Shown here piece after piece: positions 21,698 through 32,521 of a DNA stretch of 64,000 bases. Source of the DNA: Posidonia oceanica. Its lineage: Eukaryota > Streptophyta > Magnoliopsida > Alismatales > Posidoniaceae. The notes beneath the pieces are model-generated. The model searched no databases, had not been told where the DNA came from, and was given only the letters and a program-made list of their open reading frames with translations. Location of the stretch: assembly GCA_037176725.1 (NCBI GenBank), contig JAZBRS010000026.1, positions 97,013,501 to 97,077,500 of the forward strand, in the 5' to 3' direction. Position numbers and translations under genes: made by a program. Each line of letters starts with the position of its first letter. Within the stretch, counting starts at the first letter, position 1.

Positions 21698-22312
21698 TGT
21701 GCTGTCTTCAGGTATACTAAGCTAGGACGCTAGGGTAGCTAACGCATCTGCATATGCGTTCCTCGCTCGGTTCATGTATGTGAAGCGGATGCTTGCAAAT
21801 TATTCTATCAGCTTCAGCAGGTGTTCATGATATGGCAATAGCTTCGGATCCTTCGTTTTCCACTCGCCATTGACTTGAGAGATCACCAGCATAGCATCGC
21901 CGTGCACCAGCAGCTTCTGCACCTCATGCTCGAGGGCGACATTCAGTCCTAGGATGCATGCCTCGTACTCTGCTTCATTGTTGGTGCATTTGAAGGTCAG
22001 CTTTCTGGAGAAGGGAATCATCTGTCCCTGAGGCGTTGTCAGCACTGTGCCTACGCCTCGGCCTTTCTTGTTCATAGCACCATCAAAGTACAGCTGCCAT
22101 TGCTCCTGATCTTCAGGATCTTTGTCCTCAGAGTCCTCCATTGCAAACAGAATGTCTTCATCTGGAAGCTGCGTCTGGAGTGGCTGATATTCAGGCAGTG
22201 GGAGATCAGCAAGATGGTCTGCCATAGCTTGGCCTTTCATAGATTTCTGCGTGACAAAGGTGATGTCATACTGAGATAGTAGCACCTGCCACTTAACACA
22301 TCTGCCTACCAT
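21698..22312 (-). pseudogene. Element B archaeal-type second RNase H (aRNH)
   Basis: The open frame 22312-21800 starts in the tether of the first RNase H (WQVLLSQYDITFV, GQAMADHLADLP). After an acidic linker comes a complete second RNase H: LYFDGAMNKKG (D77), TNNEAEYEACILGL (E115) and LVHGDAMLVISQVNGEW (D139). Such a second, archaeal-type RNase H after the gypsy RNase H is a published hallmark of Tat-lineage elements. It would help remove RNA from the RNA/DNA hybrid. Sequence from 21799 to 21698, before the integrase frame, contains stops. The catalytic residues are intact, but the polyprotein containing it is broken. Confidence 0.8.
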
Positions 22313-23480
22313 AGCCGGTTTTTGAAAGAGGAACTTGATTGGATCATGCCGGCATAAGAGCTAAACTGGGTATGCCATCATGTAGTGCCTTAACTTTTGT
22401 GCAGCCTAGACGAGGGACAGGCAAGACTTCTCTATTGTATTGTACCTGGCTTCGCATTCATTGAACTTCTTACTCAGGTAGTAGATGGCGTGCTCCTTTC
22501 TACCAGATTCGTCATGTTGGCCCAAGACGGCGCTTATGGAATACTGCATGGTAGAAAGGTAGAGAAGTAAGGGTCTCCCTAGAGTGGGGGGAACCAAGAC
22601 AGGAGGCTTAATCAGCAGCTGCTTGATCTTGGCAAATGCAGCCTGATACTCCTCGCTCCAATGAATCTGCGCATTCTTCTTCAGGAGCTTGAATATGGGT
22701 TCTTAGATGGGCGTAAGCTGAGCAATGAAGCGACTGATGTATTGTAAACGCCCAAGCAGACCTCTGACCTCCTTTTCAGTCCGAGGGGGTGGCATATCCA
22801 CGATGGCTTTTGCCTTCATCGGGTCCACTTCAATCTCCCATTGGCTAACATTGTAGCCCAGCAGTTTGCTAGATGACACCCTGAATACACACTTGTTGGG
22901 GTTCAGGCACAGCTTGTACTTCCGTAGACGGGTAAAGTACTTCTTTAGACAGGCAAGATGATCTTCAGGCTCTTTGGTTTTAGCAATCATGTCGTCTACA
23001 TAGACCTCCACTTCTTGGTGCATAAGGTCGTGGAATAGTGCAATCATGGCCCTCTGATAGGTTGTGCCAGCATTCTTCAGCCCGAACGGTATGACTTGGT
23101 AGCAGAAGACTCCCCAAGGGGTGATGAATGAAGTCTTTTCCATGTCTTCTTCTGCCATTTTGATCTGATTATATCCAGAGAAGCCGTCCATGAAGGAGAG
23201 CATCTTGTGGCCCGCTGTATTGTTGTCTAGGACGTCAATGTGAGGCAATGGGAAGTCATCCTTGGGACTCGCCTTGTTCAGGTCCCTATAGTCGATGTAG
23301 ATCCAGACGTGGCCATCTTTCTTGGGCACAGGTACAATGTTTGCCAGCCACTCAAGATAAAGGACGACCTTGAGGAAATTGACTCTGTGCTATTTCATGA
23401 TCTCTTCTTTGATCATAAGCAGCCACTGCGGTCGCCATCTTCTCAGCTTCTACTTTACTGGCTTGGCATTTGGGTCCAGG
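22313..23480 (-). pseudogene. Element B reverse transcriptase and gypsy RNase H, broken
   Basis: The N-terminal edge is in the frame ending at 23450 (DVFAWSYEDMVGHD, LDPNAKPVK). After stops at 23330-23449, the frame 23329-22703 holds the palm: YRDLNKASPKDDFPLPHID, FMDGFSGYNQI (first Asp at residue 48), PFGLKNAGTTYQR and the YVDD box at residues 110-113 (VYVDDMIAK). The connection follows (LGYNVSQ, GLLGRLQYISRF). The frame 22597-22406 holds the degenerate first RNase H (HAIYYLSKKF, ARYNTIEKSCLSLV). Catalytic Asp residues are present, but at least three stops or frame breaks separate the parts. Element A has no counterpart of this whole segment. Confidence 0.85.
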
Positions 23481-23939
23481 GATAGGTTATGCACCACTAT
23501 CTCTATGTCATGGCCAACCATATCTTCGTAACTCCAGGCGAAGACATCCGCATACTCTTTTAGGAATGCGACGAACTCTGCTCGAGCCTGGGGGGACAGC
23601 TGGGCACTGATGCGAACTTCTCTGACTTCCTCAGCTGTGCCGATGTTGACAACCTCTGTTTCTTCTTCAACATGGCGGTTGGGGCCTTCTGGGTCGTCGT
23701 CATAGGGACGGAACTCGGGCAATGGTTCGTCAGTCTCATCCACTCCCGTATCATCCTCCTCTCCATAAGCAATATGTTCCAAGAGGATCTCTTTCTCAAA
23801 AGAAGGATTTGTGATGTCAAAAGAGTGTATGTGTTCCGCTGCTTGGCCCTGGTGACGCTTTAGGATGGTCACGCTTACTCGAGTATTCTTGTAGCCTCGG
23901 TGCGCGACCTCCGTCTTGGCAACTTCTTTTGTCTGCTCT

Positions 23940-24180
23940 GGCCTGACTGATTCTATTGGGTGCTCTGCTGATTCTACTGAGGGCCTTGCTGATTCTGCCA
24001 CTGATGCTGATTCTACTGAGGGCCATGCTGATTCTGCCACTAATGCTGATTCTGCTGAGGGCCATGCTGATTCTGTTACTGATACTGCTGATTCTGCTGA
24101 GGGCCATGCTGATTCTGTTATTGATACTGCTGATGGCCTTGCTACTGAGGCTGTTGCTGATTCTGTTGCTGATTCTGCTT
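23940..24180 (-). repeat. Coding minisatellite in the element B linker
   Basis: Five to six copies of a 39-48 base unit. On the plus strand each has GATTCTGCTGAGGGCCATGCT or a close variant. On the minus strand it encodes AESA-WPSVESA-like Ser/Ala repeats. It lies next to the place where the corresponding A sequence has lost 2.9 kb. Confidence 0.7.
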
Positions 24181-25484
24181 TCTACTCTACTACTGCTGCT
24201 GCTTGGACTGCTAGTGCTTCCTCCACTGAGTCATCTAGTGTGCTTGTGGAGGGTATGCCAGACTGGCGGCTGATCTGGGCACTGCCGCTTGCTATGCTGC
24301 CTAAGTGAGGCATGTGTTGCACAAACCACCTAGACCCGCCTTCTGGTTGGAAGGTAATGAGCTCATCTGGTCTAGGGGAGTCTGGCACTGCTGAATCTTC
24401 TTCCAGGACCATGATAGAGGCATGGTCTTCTTGCAGAGGAGGGTCCGTAACCACGGCTTTCCCTTTCCTTTCTGCGGCTTGGTGCTCTGCCAAGTCTTCT
24501 ACTATCGACTTGAGCTGTTCTTGGTAAAGTAACTCTAAGTCGGACATCCATGAATCGACCTGGGCTTCTATCGCCACTCCTTCCTCCTCATCCGAGGGTT
24601 AGTCGACGTAGTAGGTGCCGGGGGCCTGCGGCACTGGCCCGATTGCAAGATGGATCACTGCCCTTGGTATTTGCATGGTCTGGCTCACAGGCGCGCCTGA
24701 TAGCGGCAGCTTCGGCATGGGAGATCCCAACAGACTAGTCAGCGGGGCCACAGATGGGTATGCTGCTAGGGTCACTGTTGCAGTTAGAGGGCAGGCAGAG
24801 GTGCTCTTCTGAGGGCTCAAGGGGCAGGAGACTATGATGCTCAATTGGTCCTCTACATCTGGTGGTGACTGTGAGAGTGCGGCCTCTGACGCCATGGGGG
24901 CCTGCCATGAGAGTTGCTGTTTTGCAGCAGGAGGATGCAAAGTGGACTGCACCGGCTGCATTCTCAGTGATGCGGCTGCTGAAGTGGGCCGAGTCGCACT
25001 GCTGACTGAGTTGACTGACTGTCCCTCCAAAGAGAGTGACAGCGGTACTGATGCGACTGCGACCGCAGGTAGCCCGCCTGATTGTGCCAGAAGGAGTGTC
25101 TCTGACTTCTGAGCTGCTGCTACTGCCTGTACTTGTAATGCAGATGTGGCTGCATAAATGTTAAGGCTTGTCAGTTCTGCCACAGAGTCTGCTGATTTGT
25201 CTACTGTATCTGCTGAAGGAAAAGCCAAACAAACTGACCAGGGCACTTTCGTGTTGATCAGAGCCTTGCTCCCAGTTGGGACTGCCGCTGTTATGCCAGA
25301 CTGCTCATCATCCGAGTAGTAGTCCTCAATGCAGACCCAATCTTCTGTTGGCACCGTGACTTGATCATCAGTTGATCCCAGAACTCCTGCACTGGTGAAG
25401 TTAGTGAGGTCTCTAGGGATGGCTGGTTCTTGATCCTTCATTTGAAAGCAGTGATCTTCATTGGACTTAGGCACATAACCGAGG

Positions 25485-25489
25485 CCTTC
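25485..25489. repeat. Left target-site duplication of solo LTR C (CCTTC)
   Basis: CCTTC immediately left of the LTR, matching CCTTC at 31116-31120 on the other side. Confidence 0.9.
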
Positions 25490-28400
25490 TGTAGCGATCC
25501 CGATCGGAATCAGGCTCGCTATTAGCGGCGATTGGATCCGAGGAAGAGGCTCAACTCGAAAACACTTAAAATCGAGGAGAAAAGAGAAAGATAAGACAAA
25601 TCAGAGTCGCCACCATGTCTATTAACGGGAGACAAGGAAAACTGGGGAGATGCGTGAATTAACGCGCAAAACCAAGCAAGAAATGCAAAGCAAAGCAATG
25701 CAAAAGAAAACAAATGTAAATGAATGCAAAGGAGATGACTCTAGCCTAGGATAAGGGCAGTATGGTCATTGCAGGCCAAAAGACAGGGCAAGGACTCCTG
25801 TTACGTGCGGGGAAGGTATTAGGCACCCCCGACACACCTGAGAATCGGTCTTTCTAGGCTTACGCTCGCATACACAAGGAAATGCAGGATTGAATGCCTA
25901 TGTGCCTATAGATGCCTAAATGGATGCTCAAGGTGTGCTCTAAGTGGAGAGAATGCAAAGCAAGGAAGTAAACATGCTGTCTAAGTGCTCAGCTACGCTG
26001 TCTGTGTTCCGAACCGGGCGAAACCTGGCTCGTAAGAACTCCAGGCAGTAAGCATCACAACCCTATATGCAAATGCAAGCGAGAAAGCAAAACAACGGTA
26101 AAACCATGCAATGCAATCGACATGCAAGAGAAAACGGCGTAAAACACGCAAAACGAGGCGAAAAACAAGAAAGCGCGCAAAACGGTGCAAAAAGACAAGA
26201 TCAGCACGCAAAACGGGCGAGAAAGCAAAGCGGCACGCAAATCGGTGCAAAAGACGATGACGGGCAAGCAAAACTGTGCCAAAAACAAGACGAGCGCGCA
26301 AAACGACGCGAAAGACAAAGCAGGCACGCAAAACGGTGCCAAAACGAGAGCGGGCACGCAAAACGGTGCCAAAAGCTGCGAGATAAAACCTCGAAAAAAG
26401 TCGTGCGAATGCAAATGCATGGAAAAGATTAGAAGCAATAAAAGGAGAAGTAGAACAACGCATGTGTGAGAACAGGCGCTGTTCGGGGCCACACAGAGTA
26501 GGTGTGAAGACCTACAAAGGGGAGAGTGAGCAAACGAAGGGATTACCACCTCTTTGCTACCGTTTCCCACTAAACCGTTCCACGGTGTGTCTTGCATGCT
26601 GCCCAAAGCTCGCGATGCAATCGGATCGTGGAAAAGGGGGAAGAAAGTCACATTAAGTGGTGAATCCAGGGGAAACTCAACACAAAACGCCCAAGAGTAC
26701 GCGAAACAGGGATCTGAGTTGATAGACAAGAAGAGGAGGCCCTATTCTACATGCTCAAAGAGACAGAAATCGAAAACGAGGAAAACTATGCAAATGGCAT
26801 GCAAATGAATGCAATGTAGGGGTTCAGGAGGACATACCTAGAAATCCGGGAGCCTGATCTGAGATCTGTCAAGTCCATGCTGAAGAGCGCTTCGCTGCGG
26901 TCGCCTGGGCAGCTTACTTGAGAAGATCCAACGGCCGAATCGGAAGATATCGCAGCTTCAAGGTAGGAGGGCCAGAACAGGAGAGAAGAACAGATCTAGG
27001 TGTTCAGGAGGTCCTAGGGGTGTGCAAAAGGTCCTCCCAAGTGAAAGGGAGCTGGGGGTGCTTAGTGTGTGCAAAGGGATGCTAAAATGCAAAGCTAAAT
27101 GAATGCAGGATGCATGCAAGAGGCAAGAAAAGACAAGAGGGGAATTTTTAGAAACCAGAAGTTCAAATGCCATTTTTGAAAAAGAGAAGGGGGCTAAATG
27201 CAATTTTTCAAAAAAGGATGGGGCCCACAGGAGAGAGTTTTGAAAACAGGAGAGGGCAGGGCTTTATTTTGCAAAAGACTGGGCTCAGAAAGCTACTTTG
27301 AAAAGAGGGTATGCATTGGAAGAAGTTTTGAAAACAAATGGAAACCAGAGGGTAATTTTGGAAAAAACTAGGGTCTAAAGTGCAAATTTTCCAGAAAACA
27401 GGATTCTGGGAAGTCCGGGAATGCAAGTGGAGGATCTACATGCAATTTTGTAAGCATAGGAGCTAAGATGCAACTTTAGGGGCAAAACAGTCTTTTTACA
27501 TGATTTTTAAAGGATGCAAGGACCTATGTGTGATTTTTGAATCATGCAGGGGTCAAATATGCAATTTTATATGGTAAACATGCTCTGAAATCAGAAGACA
27601 GGACCGATGTGCAATTTTTTGAAAAAACAAGGTTGAAAATGCAATGCAATAAGCCAAAATGCATGGAAAACAGTTACTGCATATTTAAAATGGACCTACA
27701 TGCAAAAATGCAAAATCATGAGGTAAAACATGCAATGCAGTATGCAAAAATCAAAATAAAACCTAAGTTCCTACAGTGCAGAGGATGAAAATGCAAAAAC
27801 AGAAAATGATAAGGACTTGGAATGCAATTTAATAAGGCAAAGTCAAAGCATTTAAATGATCTGATTTACATCAGGACTTAAGTGCAATAATTGAAAACAG
27901 AGGGGCTGAAACACAAAAAATTACAACTAAACAGCACAGTAAAAGGACTGGGATGTAAATACAGAAAAGTAGGAATAATTAAAGCAATTTTGCATGGTTT
28001 TAAATTAAAAACTAGGCAGATTAAAAGGCATAAGGACCAGAATGCAAAAATGAAATAACTTAAGGCAGACATGCAATATTCACATAGAAACTTTATAATT
28101 GGAAAAATAAAGGAACAGTGACTTGCCGGCAATGGTAGGTACTGTAGCAGTAAGCTACCGGACCTTAGCACCGCCGGCACAGGGGGCTTGTGGAGGCGCT
28201 GATCGGCGGGAGCTGGAGCTGACGTCCGTGTAGAGCTCCGGGGACCGTCGGGGCGACGTTCCGTTGGCTGGAGCATCGGGAAGAGCGGAGGCCGGCGCCG
28301 GAGAAGAAGCTTTGTCCGGCGAGTTGCGATCGGAGCAGGAAGGCCGGAGACTTGCTTCTGGACGGCGGAAAAGCAGCAGAGGAAGGAGAGAAAGCGGAGG

Positions 28401-31115
28401 AGGTGAAGAAATACCTGTCTTCGCGTCTAGTGCGTCCTCCCGACCTCAGCAGTGTCGGAGCTGGCCGGCGACGCTCGTCTGGTTGCAGCGGCGATCTCCT
28501 GTGGCTTGCGGTGGCTGGGACTTCCTCAGGGTGACCTTCCGGAGCTCCCTGGGTGATCGGACGGAGTTTCTGCAGCTCAAGCGGAGAAATGAATTTTTTG
28601 GGTCCTCAGGTTGCTGCCGGAGGTGGGGGGCCTTGTCTACTGCTCGTCCGGTGGAAAGGAACCCTCCGGGAGGTTGCTGGGGGTCTGGAGAAGGGATTTG
28701 GATGGTTGGAAAGGGTTTCTGGAAGGTGTGGAGAGAGTTTGGGAGTTGGGTCCGATTTTGGTCTGAGGTTAGGATAGGTGTTTGTTGTGGAGTTTGGAAG
28801 CTGTGGTGGATGGTTGGGTTCGAGGTCGGGGGCTCTGGAAAGGTGGAGGTTCGGTGAGTCTCTGGGTGGATTTTGGGAGAAGGTTGTGGGCTGGAGTGGA
28901 GGGAATTGCTGAGGGGAGTTGTGTTGGGTTCTGGTTGGTGTTCAGGGTGATTTGAAGGTGTTTCGTGCAGTGGAAAGGCAATGGGATGGTGGAGGAGGAA
29001 TGCTGGTGTGCTAGGTGAATTTGGGGGATGAAAATGGAAGGGAATTCGAGGCTGGAACGGGCTGGTTTCGGGGGAGAAAGAAGGGGAGGTTCTACTGAAT
29101 TCAGAGGGTGAAGAAGTGGGAAGCTTGCGGGGGAATTCTCTGGATTTCTCAGCTCTCTCTCTCAGGTGGCGAAAAGGGGATGAAGGAGGATTGAAGGGCT
29201 GGCTTTTATCAAGAGGATGGGACTGCTGGGCGCGAGCTGGTGGTTTGAATTCCACCGGCGGCACTGCAGCAGAAACGACGGGCGTCGGTTGGCGACTGGC
29301 ATTCAATGCCTCCCGGAAATGGTGCTGAGAGAAGAGAGGAGCGGCGAGCTCTGTAGGTGATCTGATGGAGAGGGAGAGCTTGAAAATTAAAAAGGAGAGG
29401 GAGCCCTGTAGCTGGCCGCTCGCGGGAGAGAAGTTGAGGAAAAAAATGCAGAAGGTGGGGAAGAAGAAGGAAGAAGGAGGCCGGACTGTGGGCCGAAGGA
29501 AAAAGAAATAAAAGAAAAAAGAAAAATGGGCCGGATTGGGCCCAGTAAGGAAAGGAAAGAAAGAAAAAGAGAAGTAAGAAAGAAGAGAGGGTAGAATGGG
29601 GAAATAAAATTAGTAAAAAGGAACTAAAAATAAATAAAAATACTAGAAAGGTTGTGATGTGAATTAGGGTTTTAATTAAATTTTTTAATGGCCATTTTGG
29701 GTTGATTAATGTGTTTTGGGCTTGATTAGGGTTTTAGGGTTTTGGTTTTGCTTTTAATTAGTTTTCACTTGATTAAATGTTTGTTAAACCTTTTTAAAAT
29801 TGTTTCAAAAATTGTGTTTCCCTTGTTGGACACTTAGGATATTGATTAGGATTTTTTAGGATTTATTTTCGTATTAACCAAGGTTGTTTTTAGGTTTTTA
29901 AGTCTTGGTCTTCTTAGGGTTTTCTTTTCTTAAGTCTTTTTGAGTTATATTTGATTTTTATTTGTTGATTTTTCTAGATGTTTTTAGTTAGGTTTCTCTT
30001 GTCTGATTAGGTGTTTTTAGGTCTTTTAAATGTGTTTTTCTTTTCCTTTTAATTAAGTTTTTTAATTTGTTTTTTTCTTAGGTTTATTAGGTTAAGTCTT
30101 TTGCTTCTTTAATTACTTGTTTTAATGTTTGTTTTTTTTTTATTCTTCTTTTTGAGGTTTGTTTTTTTTTTAATTCTTCTGATGGGGTTTTTACTTTTGG
30201 TGGGTTCTGATTTCATTTTAGTTTTTTTTCTTGATTTTTCAGTGTTTTCTTTTGATTTGTTTTGCATTTTTTAGCTTACATGCTTGGTTTTCCTTTTAGC
30301 TTGATTTAGTTAAGTTTAGGTTTTTAATTGCTTGTTTAATGTTTTTTAATTGTTTTTCTTAGGGTTCTGATTTGTTTCTTTTATGTTTTGGAGTTTTACA
30401 GATTTTTAGGGGTTTTTATGGATTTTTGCAAAAGAGAGAAGAGGAAAAGAGAAGGAGGAAAGAAATGGAAAAATGAGGGAGATAAAAGGAAAAGAGATAG
30501 GTTGGAGGAAAATGATTTCTAAAATTCAGGGAAAATGTTAAAAATAAAATAAAAATAGGAATAAGATAGAGGAAGGACAGAAGCACAAAGGGGGCCCACA
30601 GCCAGACCAGAGAAGGAGCAAGAAGGGGATGAAAAGAGAGATGATAATCAGGAGAGAGAGAGGAGAGAGAAAATGATAATCTCGGAGAGAGAAAAGGATA
30701 ATTTGAGTGAATGGAGGTCTTAAAGGTCTTGGAATGGGATGAAAATTGGTGAGTGGGTAGTCTAGGGTTTGAGGTGTTTGGTCTGGGGTTTTGGTTTGAT
30801 TCTAAGAAGGTTTTGGAGGGGTTTTGAGGTGTAGAAAAGGGGAGTTTTGCCTAGGTTTTCTAGGGTTTTTGGGAATGGTCTAAGTTTGGAAAATTCTAGG
30901 TTCTTGGGTAGGCTTGTTAAGTGGGTGTTGGTGAGTTTTCCTATGGATTTTGGTTAGGTTTTGAGCTTGGGAAGAGGGGTAAAGGTTTAGGTCAAGTTTG
31001 CTTGGTTTTGAAGGGTAAAGAAGAGGGTTAGGGTTTGGTTTTGGTTTAGGTTTGAGTCCAGCAATCACCAGGAGGGCTCCAAGTGGTCCAAGCCTGCCAA
31101 GATGGGGTGTCAACA
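25490..31115 (-). mobile_element. Solo LTR C, inserted in element B
   Basis: It starts TGTAGCGATCCCGATCGG and ends GGGGTGTCAACA in plus-strand text, so on the minus strand it is TGTTGACACC...GATCGCTACA. It has the same ends as the A LTRs. Length is 5626 bases. Flanks carry perfect 5-bp CCTTC duplications, and there is no PBS, PPT or internal DNA, which is the signature of LTR-LTR recombination. Removing it joins the two halves of B after the protease frame (...RRKSEG and the GLGYKP-like continuation seen in A). It holds the PBS echo (25602-25612), leader block (about 25775-25870), 30-bp array (26120-26390), GC-rich segment (28130-29500) and T-rich segment (29640-30420). Confidence 0.92.
26120..26390 (-). 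repeat. 30-bp tandem array in solo LTR C
   Basis: About eight imperfect units containing GGCACGCAAAACGGTGCC or variants, homologous to the array at 9740-10200. C has fewer copies than B. Confidence 0.75.
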
Positions 31116-31120
31116 CCTTC
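31116..31120. repeat. Right target-site duplication of solo LTR C (CCTTC)
   Basis: CCTTC directly right of the LTR end at 31115. Confidence 0.9.
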
Positions 31121-32521
31121 AGATTTCCTCCGCTCCGCTGCTACGATCGGCTCTGCGATCCCTTGGCCGTGACGCCCGAGCAGTGTACCCTTTTTGTAAC
31201 CCCACCTGTGACATACATTCTCGACCATTCGAAAGGGGTTGTTGTGAATGGCCAAGGAGTTGGTGCGTTCAAGATCAGGAATGAAGTTAACCGGCTCGCA
31301 CCGGTTAACGCGATACAAGGCTTCAGAAGTCTCGGGGTCAAACAGGATAGCTTGTGAAGAGACAGGGGAGACTGCCTCGATTCGCTCCTTCTCAAAGTTC
31401 TCTGCCATGACGACAATGACATCATCGCCGTGACGGTACTTTATCATTCGATGGAGGGTCGAGGGAAGGACCTGATGCTTGTGGAGCCAAGGGCGCCCAA
31501 GCAAGAGATTGAAGTTCGGCTTCAAGTCGACGACATAGAATTCTACATCGAAAACGACCGGGCCGATGGCAAGAGGAATAATCAGGATCCCCAGAGTGTC
31601 ATGGTGGGTGTTGTCAAAAGCTATCATTCCCTTCACGGCTGGCGTGATGTCCTCGACCTTGAATCCGAGCTTGGTTGCAGTACGCAAGGGGTAGATGTTA
31701 AGGCCTGACCTGTTATCAACCAGTGTTAGGGGAATGCGAAAGTTTTTGAACTGAACCGTGACGAACAATGGTTGATTGTGATTAATCCCCGCTGGAGGCA
31801 GCTCATCGCTCATAAAAGAGATGACCTGGGGCTCCGCAATCATCCCTACCATGCTTTCCAAAGCTGAAGGCTCAATAGATTGGGACACACGAGCAACCTG
31901 GAACACGCGAAGGAAAGCCTCGCGGTGTTCCGCAGAGGTGTGGATTAGGTCCCAAATGGAAATGTCAGCTTTGACCTTCTTAAGTTGGGAGGTTATGTCT
32001 GCTTTGGGTTGGTTTTTCTTGGCAGCAGGAGGGGTTGGTTTGGCAAGCTCTAAAGGGGTAGTGGCAAGAGATTGAGCCGCTACAGGTTGGGCAAGGATTT
32101 GGCTTGCTACAGGTTGGTTTGAGGTCAGATCTGCTATGGGTTGGTTGGAGGGTGGGGGTATAGCAGGTTCAGGGTGATTTGGCCTAATTGCCGGTGCTGG
32201 GGGTCTGTAGACCCTCCCTGATCACGTTACTTCTACACACATTTCTGTGGCGTAGCTATAAGGGACGCGATGGGTGTCCAAGGTTAAATCAATAACCACC
32301 GGAGCATGTGCCGCAAGCACAGGAGGGGTTACAGGGGGACCTACTGGATACTGATGTCTACCTAAATAATAAGGTTGTTGGGGTGGGAAGGCAGGGGCTG
32401 ACTGAGGTCTGCCTAGAAGATGTATGGGGGATTCTAGCTGAGGCCGCCCTAAGAGGTGGACAGGGGATCTAGGCTGGGCCCTAGCTAGGAGGTGTACAGG
32501 GGGTTGAGCCTGAGGAAGCAC
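31121..32521 (-). pseudogene. Element B aspartic protease region, broken
   Basis: Open pieces at 32521-32222 (Pro/Gln-rich, HLLGRPQ repeats, VIDLTLDTHRVPYSYATEMC) and 31906 onward (FVTVQFKNFRIPLTLVDNRSG, LLLGRPWLHKHQVLPSTLH). The second is a retroviral-type protease. The active-site loop reads D-N-R-S, where A has D-N-G-S, so a conserved Gly has become Arg and catalysis is probably lost. The last recognisable residues (WGYKKGTLLGRHGQGIAEPI) form a Gly-rich motif like a G-patch. The frame then runs into solo LTR C at 31120. A stop and poorly matching stretch lie between the two open pieces. Confidence 0.8.

Larger units (their letters stand above)
23481..25489 (-). pseudogene. Element B linker between protease and reverse transcriptase
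   Basis: Open pieces at 25474-24599, 24577-24182 and 24040-23450 encode a low-complexity Ser/Ala/Pro/Gln-rich region with acidic patches, for example EDWVCIEDYYSDDEQSG, PQAPGTYYVD, SWMSDLELLYQEQLKSIVEDLAEHQAAERKGKA and PLPEFRPYDDDP. It corresponds to 45454-46770 in A, where the same acidic motifs recur. I recognise no enzyme domain. Ogre elements are reported to carry an intron between protease and RT, so part of this could be spliced out, but I cannot show that here. The right end is cut at 25489 by solo LTR C. Confidence 0.6.

Noticed and set aside
23916..24308. 130-codon plus-strand frame with ADSTEGHADSAT-type repeats
   Set aside because: It is the antisense shadow of the Ser/Ala minisatellite in the element B linker.
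28446..29306. 286-codon minus-strand Pro/Ser/Thr-rich frame in LTR C
   Set aside because: It falls in the GC-rich LTR segment. The matching parts of LTRs A and B do not keep it as one frame.
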